A stretch of DNA of 64,000 nucleotides from Sabethes cyaneus (lineage: Eukaryota > Arthropoda > Insecta > Diptera > Culicidae), in NCBI RefSeq assembly GCF_943734655.1, contig NC_071353.1:77399121-77463120 (forward strand). Direction: 5' to 3'. The notes under the pieces are model-generated. The model did no database searches and had not been told where the DNA came from. It saw only the letters and a program-made list of their open reading frames with translations. How positions within the stretch are numbered: the first letter of the stretch is position 1; the number at the start of each line of letters is the position of its first letter. Both the position numbers and the translations under genes were made by a program. This document shows, piece by piece, positions 21,169 through 31,314 of the stretch.

Positions 21169-23230
21169 TACCTATAAAAAGGATTTCTGTCTGTCTGTCT
21201 GTCCCTATGTTCCTTATAGAATCGAAAACTACTGAGCCGATCGGCGTGAAAATTTGCATGGAGAGGTTTTTGGGGCTAGGGAAGGTTCTTTCGATGGCAA
21301 AAGAACCCTCCCCCACTAAGAGGGGGGGCTCCCATACAAATCTATGCCTATAAAAATGGATTGCTTTCTGCTCTATGTTCCTTGTAGAATCGAAAACCAC
21401 TGAACCGATCGGAATGAAAATTTGCATGTAGGGGTTTTTGGTGCCAGGGAAGGTTCTTATGATGGTAAGAAACCCCTCCCCCCACTAAGAGGGGGGGCTC
21501 CCATACAAATCTATACCTATAAAAATGGATTTCTGTCTGTCTGCCCGAATGTTCCTTATAGAATCGAAAACTACTGAGCCGATCGGCGTGAAAATTTGCA
21601 TATAGCGGAATTTGGGGCCAGGAAAGGTTCTTATGATGGTAAGAAACCCCTCCCCCTACTAAGAGGGGGGGCTTCCATACAAATGAAACACAAATTTCTG
21701 CATAACGTGAGAACTAATCAGGCAAATGGAACAAAATTTCACATGTGGGTGTTTTTGGAGACAAGAATTTTTTCTATGGTGAATTAAGACCCCTCCTCAC
21801 TTTAGGAGGGGGGCTCCCATACAAATGAAATAGAAATTTCCTCATAACTCCAGAACTAATCAAGCAAATGGAACCATATTTGGCATGTGGGTGTTGTTGG
21901 AGGCATGATTTTTTTCTATGATGAATTGAGACCCCGCCCCTCTCTAGGAGGGGAATTATGACCCCTCTCCCTTTTAATAGGGGGGCTTCCATACACATGA
22001 AACCCAAATTTCCTCATAGCTCGAGAACCAATCAAACAAATAGAACAAAATTTCACATGTGGGTGATTTTGGAGACAAGAATTTTTTCTACGGTAAATTG
22101 AAACCTCTCCCCACTTTAGGAGGGGGAGCTCCTATACAAATGAAATAGAAATTTCCTCGTAACTCGAAAACTAATTAATCAAACGGAACCATATTTGGCA
22201 TGTGGGTGTTTTTGGAGGCATGAATTTTTTCTATGATGAATTAGGACCCCTTACCTTTTTAGGAGAGGGGGCTCCCATGCAACTCCAGAACTAATCAAGC
22301 AAATAGAACCAAATTTAGCATGTGGGTGTTTTTGCAGGCAATTTTTTTTCTATGGTGAATTGAGATCCCTCCCCTCTATAGGAGGGGAATAAAGACCCCT
22401 CTCCCTTTTAAGAGGGGGGGGGGCTTCCACACTAATGAAATACAAATTTCCTCATAACTCGAGAACTAATCAAGCAAATGGAACCAAATTTGACATGTGG
22501 GTGTTTTTGGAGATAAGAATTTTTTCTATGGTGTGTTGAAACCTCTCTCTACTTTAGGAGGGAGGGGGGGCTCCTATACAAATGAAATACAAATTTTCTC
22601 ATAACTCTAGAAGTAATCAAGCAAATGGAACCAAATTTGGCATGTGGGGGGTTTTGGAGCAGGATTTTTTTAATGATGGTTTGAGACCCCTTACCCCTGT
22701 TGTAGGGGGATAAGGACTCTCATACAAATAAAACAGAAATTTTTGCGTAACTCAAAAACTAATCAAACCATACGCCGCGAGTGTTGCCGGCGACCTGCCG
22801 TTTATTTATTTTCCTAGATCTACTGACCTCTATTACTTTCCTTCAGTTGGGTCACCCCTGCGAAATGGTACTTTCTACGAAAAGATTTTCCGTGAAATGG
22901 TACATCCCGCGTAAGGTTTTTCGCGAAATGGTATTCTGCGAAACTCTATATTCCGCGCTATGGTCAACCGAGTATTGGTGTTCCGCAAAATGGTATTCGG
23001 CGAAATGGTTTGAAATGATGGCGAATATTTAAATGCTATCCGCTTTATTTTATCAGGCTGCGCGATGGGGGGAGTTGTTTTCTACTTTACTGTGAGAAAA
23101 ATTTGTATATTAAAACACCCATGAACTCCTCAGCAACTTGCAAAACTCGAGATTATGACAAAGGTCATCCGAGATTCACCATTTATGTACAACACAGTTT
23201 AATTTGTGGCAAGTTTTTCGGGTCAGCTAG
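21169..23230 (+). mobile_element. Helitron-like non-autonomous element, copy 1
   Basis: Runs from a decayed 5' end (TATAAAAAGGATTTCTGTCTG) through two or three CTGTCTG-type units, about ten 145-bp units with GC-rich inverted pairs, a GCGAAATGGTA-rich section (22855-23005) and GGCAAGTTTTTCGGG to the 3' terminus GGTCAGCTAG followed by T. The CTAG end next to T, with the TC start of copy 2, fits Helitron ends (5' TC, 3' CTRR, between A and T). There is no Rep/helicase sequence, so it would depend on a partner. Opposite in orientation to copy 2 (35094-37227). Confidence 0.7.
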
Positions 23231-23834
23231 TGTCGAATAATTGGATATTAAAGGGATAACAAATTTGAAAAAATTAATTTTTTATAAAACTAGATAGCAT
23301 GGTCATGTGTTCGGCAAAGTTGTAGAACTTTGAATTTCATTAAACTTTGCCGAAGATACTAAGTATCTGCATCATATGGTTTACGAGATATAATTGACTT
23401 TCTGTCGTGACCCCCTTAAAGTCAGTTTTTAAACTTCTTGTACACAAAACCTCATCTAACAGGTTCGACATGTTCTACAAACTTTTGGATACTATCAAAA
23501 TACGTAACTTTCTAGAAGGCGTATATAGCATATGTTGCTTTATTTGCTTTAAAAATGGATTTGAAGCATTAATTTTACCGTTTTTACAAGTATTTTTTTC
23601 CGTAAATAGGCACCTACCGGCAGCTAAAGTTAGCATCACTTGAACCGCCATAGAATGTAGTATAAGTGTGCCAAAAAATTTTGGCCGGGTCTGGCCGGGC
23701 GTTTTGGTTATTTGGTTATTACATACATATATGCTGGTTTTAGTAAGTTATCAGGGTTTTATTATTCGTACATGTTCATAATAATTTCATAGGACAGAAA
23801 TTATTTTCGTTCTGGGATTTTTGTAAAAGTTTGT
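23231..23834. other. Right part of an unidentified insertion
   Basis: Non-coding sequence with phrases such as GGCAAAGTTGTAGAACTTTG and its near-complement CATTAAACTTTGCCGAAG about 25 bp further on, forming a hairpin. LINE sequence resumes at about 23835. Confidence 0.35.
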
Positions 23835-24755
23835 ATGCTGCTGGTAACAACCGCATTGATTTTTTTGACTGTTGGTCTTCTTAAAGTTGAAATTAATGGA
23901 TCCGACGTCATTAACGATCTTCTGAAAACATCTTCGTCTGTCGATATTCTGCCCAGAATGTTTCGTGCATTAAAGACCTGGGAGTTATCCTTGATTCGCA
24001 ATTAACTAACAAACAGCATATTTCGTATGTTGTTGCCAAAGCAACACGGACTTCAGGTTTCATCTTCAGGATTGCAAAAAAATTCTCCGATATATACTGC
24101 CTCAAATCGCTGTATTGTTCCTTGGTACGGTTCATCCTGGAATACCGCTCGTCCGTCTGGAATCCTAGCTACAACAATAGTGCTGAGAGAATTAAATCAA
24201 TTCAACGTCGATTTCTTCGATTCGCTCTGCGAAAGCTGCCATGGAGTAACCCGTTCCGTTTTTCCCAGCTACGAAAACCGCTGTCGACTGATCGACTTAG
24301 ATCCTCTTCGTGTTCGTAGAGCTACGTCCAGAGCTTCGTTTATTGCTGATAGCCTGCAGGGTAGAATAGACTGCCCCGCGCTCCTGGAGCAGATCAACTT
24401 GAACGTACAACCACGATCTCTACGCAATCATGCAATGCTGAGATTACCACTTCGTCGTACTAACTACAGCATGAACGGTGCCATCGGTGGTTTGCAGCGT
24501 GCCTTTAATCAAGTTTCGTGTTTATTCGATTTCCATCTGCAACGACGGATATTATGCAGAAGATTTGCCTGCTTTTTTCGGGAGCGGTAAACCGCGAGTA
24601 AAGTGAACTTAGATCTAGATTTAGTCTTAGTTTTAGTTAACATTTTATCAATCACCTGACTGTATTTTTATATTTTGTGTGTTGTACAATCATTGGGGCT
24701 ATATTAGCCTGTTGATTCAATTACAATAATAATACTAATAATAATAATAAAAACG
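23835..24755 (+). pseudogene. LINE C-terminal region and 3' tail (LINE-1 copy)
   Basis: Resumes at the RT thumb (KDLGVILDSQLTNKQHISYV across a frameshift), followed by FIFRIAKKFSDIYCLKSLYC, SVWNPSYNNSAERI and RRFLRFALRKLPW, then CRLIDLDPLRVRRATSRASF. This is colinear with the end of the intact copy at 60598-62256. After the last stop come about 130 bp of 3' sequence and an (AAT)n tail (24723-24753), the simple-repeat end expected of this LINE group. Confidence 0.8.
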
Positions 24756-25360
24756 CTGCAATAAAATTTCGACTTGCAAAAATTCGTATTTCTCAACCTA
24801 CAGCCAGGGCCTTAAAGTATCACCGAATTTCAAACAAAACAGAAAATCTTTTTTCTCAGCACACATTGTTTTTTATGCCTCTGAGTTTCGTATGTACAAC
24901 TGCACAGTGATTTTCATCATAGTATACAAGTTCAATATATCGTGAAAATAGAACAGGAGAAAGTGATTTTCAAATCCAGAAGGTGATATTCACTTCAGGT
25001 AAAAAACAATTTTTAATGCAGTTAATGAAAAGAAAAATCTTATGTCCAACAGCTGAACGCAATAGATGCTAAACCACAACATAAATTTTTTTATTGATTT
25101 TCACTGCTCAAACGTGAATATCAGTTTGTTACAAAATCACAGGGCGCTGATATTCTATATTCTCGTGCATGAAGTTCATGCTTGCTGCATTTAGTTATTA
25201 TGTACGTTTGATCAAAGCAAACAGATTTTGTATGCAAGGTAGACTGATAATCCAGACGTTTGAACGTTATGCTGATGAATATTAACAGCACTGCCTACAG
25301 CACAGCCAAGCCATTTCAACATAACCATTTTTTATATCATCACAATAGGCTTAATTTGCT
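24756..25360. other. Unassigned stretch
   Basis: AT-rich, nothing recognised. Confidence 0.4.
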
Positions 25361-25455
25361 TTTTACGCGAAGGATACGTTCCGCGTTAATCAAAATCGCG
25401 TAAATTCCGAAATTCGCGTAAAAATAATCGCGTAAAAAACAAACCGCGTAAAAGG
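25361..25455. repeat. CGCGTAAA direct-repeat cluster
   Basis: Six irregular copies of CGCGTAAA, bounded by TTTTTACGCG on the left and CGCGTAAAAGG on the right. CpG is very dense for this AT-rich region. It resembles the subterminal repeats of a DNA transposon end, but no matching opposite end was found. Confidence 0.5.
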
Positions 25456-28224
25456 TGACTTTAGTGTATATAAGTACTTCAAAACTTAACAAATACATAT
25501 AAAAGTCTTAGCCAATAGTTGGAAGAAATTAAAAAAAAATTGGCACCAAATAATTATGTTTGCCATTTTTTTATAACCTACTCGGCTTACGAAGAAAATA
25601 TACATCTAGTTTCTTCTAAATCAACTAAAATATAAGATTTGGGGCACTATTCATATTCATAAACCAATTTTCTCAACCTGAAGCTGGTCTCAACTTGCAG
25701 CAGTCTACCCTCTATAATAGAAAGGCAAAAACTTTATTTCTGGTAGAACAACATGAACATCATAAGTTTAGACGAATCACTGATAGACAAGGGAAATACT
25801 CAAAAAAAAAAACGCATGCCCGCTGATTTGTGCATTTCACAAAGAGAACGCAAAGAAATCAAAAAATTAAATATACGATTAGACAAAGTTAACTTTATTT
25901 TACATGTAGTAAGTAATAGTCAAATCTCTTCTACGCAAATGAAAAAATCATTATAACGAAACAGTCCGCTTATTTTGCTTCCGGTTACATAACAGAGCTA
26001 CCATTCTACCAAACATAATAAGAAACCACCAGATGGTCGTTCTGTGCTACTAGTGAACTCTTACCTATGAGCTAGCCAAGCAGGACATTTAAACATTTAG
26101 CCGGTGTTTGTGGCATCACTTGAGGGAAAAGATATAATAACAAGGCTAGCTGGATGGGATGCATAAAGGGGGTCAATAATACACCCTTGGGAATGTTGCT
26201 GATAAAAATAAATGACTCTTCAAGTCATTTGGCCGTACTTTGGAACTACACTCATTTTCGCCGCCTAGTGAAAGTATCGTCTTGGAACGATAGATTGAAA
26301 ACTTGACTATCTCTCCCGGCAATTTTCCTCTCAATGTTTTCCGCCCCATAAACAAACACCAGAATAATCGTGCACTGAAGTATATATATTTCGTGGTGGT
26401 AATGTACTTGTTGTCTTCATTAAATAATTGCTTTTCTTTCTTTTTTTTTTCTACCGACCTCTTAACTAAATTCCGAACTTTTAGCGTTGTTCTTAAATCA
26501 ATCACGCAAAGATTGGATGTTTAATTTGAACCCTACACACTTGGTAAAAGTAAGCAAATAAATCAAAACACGCATGCCTCAATGGGTCTACCATAAACTT
26601 TATATGAGTCGTTAGCACGTTATAAAAACCAGATGCTAATTGGTTTTATTATCTCGTGCCCAGTCTCTTCGCACTTTTGGGTGGTTTAAACCAGGCCTGT
26701 AAGTCATAGATTACTGTGTGATATGTATGTACATCTTTCTTCTGATCTTTCGTCTCGAAACATGCCATGACAATGCGTAATATATGCGTAGTCGATAAAA
26801 CCTACTTGGTCACAGCGCGGCATCGTTGTGGTTCAAATTGTTGATCAGTCATAATTCGAAACCGCATTGTTAACTTCTCCGGCAAAGATTGAATAGAAAT
26901 TCCAACTTTGAAGTATCTACTGTTTCTCAGTAAATGATGTAATTGAATGTTTGATAAAAGAACAACCGAATTTCATTCAAGTACCATAGTGGTAAAGATC
27001 AGTTCGCGCAAGGTATTTGTTGTTTTCAATAAATGAAAGAGCGCTGTGAAAAAAAATTTAACATCATCATTATAAATCATTTGAATGGATCTTGTTTATC
27101 ATCATCGCCATTATAATTTATACTCAATTACTACGTTATTAGAATATTGGATGCGTAGACTTATCTATGTCTGGAGTCCGCTCGGTTAGCAAAGGCGGCC
27201 CTGACCGTCCATGTATGGCATTCTTTGCGAGTAAACGATAAAATAGTAAGAAAACGAACCTAATTGAAAATTGATAAATTACAGATGCCTTTGGTGCGCT
27301 GATTCAACCTGACTGATATTTCGATGGCATGGCATGCACAGACAAAACTAACGATTTCATAAAAAATCGCGTATGTTTCCACTTCAAATGCAGATGATAA
27401 TAATTTTTAAAGAGCCTTCATAACAAAAAGTAATACGATGTATTGTCTAGAATATATTATGGTTATTGCTTTTATCAGAGATATTGAACAGGCATTAACG
27501 AAAAGCATCCAGTGGCACCGCTAACTGAAAATTTAGCGTCGCTTTCCGCTAACCGGAAAAGATAGCTCGCTAATCGCTAAATGCTAATCGATAAACTCAG
27601 ATTAGCGAAAGTTTCGCTAAATCTAAATTACCCAAAAATTATCACATTTTGGGTTGAACATATACCATTTAGCGCAAATAACTGTCGACAATTATTAATT
27701 TTTGGACACACACTTCTAAAAAATCTTGTAATTTTACGTCTTCTGACCTGCACATAAATGAAACATCGCAAAGCATATAAAATTACGTGTTATTTCACTT
27801 AAAGGCTTGTTTATTTCGTGTGGATTGATGTAAAAATATATCTTTGAAAACGAGTTATGCTGTTTACGTTTTATTTAATGGAAAAATGAATCGAATTTCA
27901 CTTTACGTCGAATGTGAGATTCATTTTTTCGTTCTGTGCATAATATATGCATTAAAAATAAACTGATTTTTGCAATTTTTTATGCGGTTACCCAGCAAAC
28001 TGGTGATTGATCCACTTATGTTCCCCCAATCGTAGCAACTCGATTGTGTACAGAAATAATTAGGCAGCTATATCAAAAGATTTGCAGCAGCTATGACGAA
28101 AACAGTCAAGCAACTACACTCGATACTTTGTTCGTACTGCCAACTGCAACCCGGAGTGAAGAAGTTGAAGACATCGTGAAGCACTGCGTGTCCGCCGGAT
28201 ATAGCCGATCCGGCTGCTAACATC
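25456..28224. other. Unassigned stretch
   Basis: No gene recognised. At 27508-27625 CAGTGGCACCGCTAA is followed by several TTAGCG/CGCTAA copies, like one subterminal end of a hAT-type element; no opposite end was found. The open frames at 25753-25956 and 26173-26505 have no recognisable domain. Confidence 0.35.
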
Positions 28225-29240
28225 ATCTCTCTTCTTTTTTTTTTTGTTCTTTCCGATTTTTTACACTCGCGACAAAGTCACGAAATTTCACCTACCCCGG
28301 GCGGTTGCCAAAGGGGGATTAGGCTCGGTGGATCTGCACTTTTTTTTACATAGCATTATCATCTGGGGTATATCTGTCGTCTTGACCCAGGAACTGACGG
28401 ACAATTGCACAGGTATGCTGAATATTGCTGATTTCTGTATCGCAGCTAGCTCTCGGTCTAAACTCAACACCTTCAGGTCTTCCAGCAATACTTTCGGAAC
28501 CACTCCGGTTGCGGAAAGCACTATCGGAACTATCCTTGGGACCTGTTCTAATCTCCACAACTCTTTCAACTCCACTGCCAGCGGACGATATTTTTTTTAC
28601 GAGTTGGGAAATCTGCTTAGCACCTTAGAAGACACGGTACTATCAGACACCTGAGAATATAACTCAGAGAGTGGGGTTTAGGTATCCCGACCCCCGTAAT
28701 GGGGCGTGAGGATCCCGACCCACTAAAACCCTACTCGAGTCTCCAGCCACAATCGCCCCTGGCACCACCTTATCGGTATTACTTCAGGGAGGGGCTATTG
28801 TTCTTAATGCACTCGCTTAGATAACTACTAGACTATGGTAGTTAGGCTGTTTATTCGCCGTTGATCGGCTCTCCAGTGGTTTTGAAGCTCGAGTACAATC
28901 TGGTTAGCAGCCGCATTGACCGCTCCCCAGACGTCCGAGCTGGAACATATCCTTTGGACTAAGTTATCCGGGGTAGTGTACTGTCCGCTCACTGCCATCA
29001 TGTTGCTTCATCTCTCTTCTAGAGAAAGGTTAAGTTGCAGCTAGCTTCTGCTATCGAGGGATATCGAGAGCAAGGTGCCCTCAGTCTTCCGTCCCTTGGG
29101 AAGATGGGAGTCAAACGGTGAAGAAGTACACCGTCAAAATGAACATTTTTATGTCGATGCGTAAGCCGAGGTCGGCCATATCTGAGCAGCAAACAATCAA
29201 GACTGAAGGTTAGAGTGTCCCAAAATAGCACTATGTCAGG
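28225..29240 (-). pseudogene. Non-LTR retrotransposon, 3' part of ORF2
   Basis: Read on the minus strand, 28970-28840 gives LVQRICSSSDVWGAVNAAAN and VLELQNHWRADQRRIN. Further on, 28620-28300 gives ELKELWRLEQVPRIVPIVLS, ATGVVPKVLLEDLK and AIVRQFLG, a segment found after the RT domain in several insect LINEs. Many stops and shifts separate the pieces. The low-coordinate end carries an A-run (T-run on the plus strand at 28231-28241), consistent with a polyadenylated 3' end. Clade unresolved. Confidence 0.55.
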
Positions 29241-29789
29241 AAACTTGGAGGCTCACCCCTCAAATGATAGCTTTTATTTTTTTTTTGACAAAACTTTTAT
29301 ATAGCGTCAACATTGGTTGATGAGATTTAGGGGTCGCACAATTGAGTTTTATGAAAAAATTGCATTTTTAGGAGTAAATTCAAAAAAAATATTTTTAGAA
29401 ATGTATTTTTAGAAAAGTAGGTGAAACAAGGTACTTAACTATTTTTTCACAATCATTGAGATCTGATACAATAATAAAAAAAGTTATAATGGCATGTATG
29501 GAGTCATATTTGATTACAAAAATTTATAAAAATTTATATTTATAAAAGTTTAAAATTTTGAAATTTCATTTAGATAAACGTCAAAACAGGGTATCAAACA
29601 GTGTTTCAGAGCAACGTAGCTATACTGTATAGAAGGGAAATTTCATGACGAACATCTTTGCTGAAGAAAGTATGGACATATATTCAAATATCGCTGAGTT
29701 ATTCACGATTTCACAGAGGCGGAACAAAACACATTTCTGTAATTTTCAATAGCAGTTTTATGTGAAAGAGTTAAAATACTGAATACCGC
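29241..29789. other. Unassigned stretch
   Basis: AT-rich repeat-like sequence with no recognised boundaries or coding content. Confidence 0.4.
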
Positions 29790-30057
29790 CAACCGTTCTA
29801 GCGTTCCCCAACCACAAACAATAGAACATTTTTAGGCGAACCTCAAACGAAAGTTCTCGAATAATTTCGTGGCTATAACGGAGAAGCAGCTGATCGTCAA
29901 CGCAACGAAAGAGCTGAACAACATGCTGACATTTATCATTTCATCGGCCATGACTAAGGTTCTGGCTAACTGCTGTAAGACTTACCAGCAGGGAGTCAAA
30001 GCATTTGTTGTAGAAGACTTAATAGACGTAGTATCTAAGGAAAATTTATTTCATTGA
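29790..30057 (+). pseudogene. Tc1/mariner-type transposase, C-terminal end
   Basis: PQPQTIEHF, then after a one-base shift ANLKRK and FSNNFVAITEKQLIVNATKE, reads as the last catalytic motif and tail of an IS630-Tc1-mariner transposase (usual form P-x-RPIE-x-[FY]W). The Glu is kept and the Arg-Pro before it is lost. The frame closes with a stop at 30055. The upstream catalytic core is absent and no TIR is evident. Confidence 0.5.
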
Positions 30058-30280
30058 ATTATCCTTTGTAGTTTTTTTATCGCCATCCGTAGTTTGTTTA
30101 TTTTTTAATGCACACGTTATCAAAAATTTTTGGTGATAGCTACCAACAAGCTCTCCAATTCATTTGGAAGGTATATTCTTCTAGTTGTTTAAAAAAATTC
30201 AGTCGTGTAGGTTATAAGCTAAATTAGTTACAACCACATATATTAAGGTAGCTTTTTATCTCACCGTTCCCCAATAGGTG

Positions 30281-31013
30281 CAAAGAGTGTTTTTTTTTTC
30301 CTTGTTGGGGACCTTGGACCACTGCGACCAGTTCTTTGATCTATTGTGGTGTGTCCTCTTTTGCTGTATGTCTTTACAGCTACTATATTGTTTAGTAATT
30401 GTTATTTTAATTGAAGGCATCATCCCAACACGGTAATATGTTGAGAATAAATTGTATTACTTTCTGAGGAGAACTAGCCCATATTTCCGAAGGCTCCAAC
30501 AGTCCTTTATCAAGAAATTTGCGCCTTTTATTGAATAATGCCGTGCATTCGCACAGTATATGATGAGCACTTTCACACTCTAGATTGCAGAAACGACATC
30601 TATCATCATTAAGCTTTCCTATTACCTTCAGATGATATTTGCTTGGACAATGACCAGTAACCACTCCGCTAAAAGTACTCAAATCTTTTTTTGAAAGATT
30701 CAATAGCTTTTGCGTGGTTGAGGCATTTGGCTTAATAAACCGTTTTGCATGACGAGCTGATAGAGTATTATTCCAGTTCAATTTGACCTGATTCTCTTCC
30801 CATTTTTTCAGTTCCATCTTGCACGTACTATTGGATACCCCACAGAAAGGTTCGGGACCTATAAATTCCATTGCAGATCCAGTTCTGGCTAACTCGTCTG
30901 CTCTTTCATTACCTTCTATACCACAGTGCCCGGGAACCCAAAAGAGGTTTACCCTGTTGTGTGTAGATAGCTGTTGAAGCAGTTTTACACAGTCCCAGAC
31001 TAATTTGGAATAT
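30281..31013 (-). pseudogene. Non-LTR retrotransposon, RNase H and C-terminal tail
   Basis: The minus-strand frame is open from about 31013 to the stop at 30407. It reads NRVNLFWVPGHCGIEGNERA and DELAR, the C-terminal half of an RNase H domain (as in I/LOA/R1-type elements), then a tail ending in a Cys/His cluster, CRFCNLECESAHHILCEC. The frame shows no break over about 200 codons, although the element is cut at 31013. The 3' sequence ends in an A-run (plus-strand T-run at 30291-30300). Confidence 0.7.
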
Positions 31014-31074
31014 TATGCTTATTGTATACCATCGTATTCGTTAGAATGTCGGTGGTATACAATAACCATAATAT
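31011..31074. repeat. Near-perfect hairpin
   Basis: AATATTATGCTTATTGTATA and, inverted, AATATTATGGTTATTGTATA flank a short loop, with the pairing running on through CCATCG and CCACCG. It lies exactly at the broken 5' edge of the LINE fragment, so it may be a small MITE. Confidence 0.6.
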
Positions 31075-31314
31075 TTAATCATGTCTAATTTCAATTCATT
31101 TTTGATTTTGAGTTATATCTAATACCTGCAGTAAATCAGTAAACGTGTAGACTAGAAACAAGATTTATATCACTTTCATCACTTCTATCACCTGTCATCA
31201 TTGCTCATTAATATTTTTACTAAAAATGTCTTATTTCGGAGAATAGATATATAGTTTTACATATTCTTATATCCAAATATTAATAAATTATAAAACGACA
31301 AAAATAATCAAATA

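Noticed and set aside
28244..28654. 137-codon plus-strand frame
   Set aside because: It is the antisense of the better supported minus-strand LINE segment.
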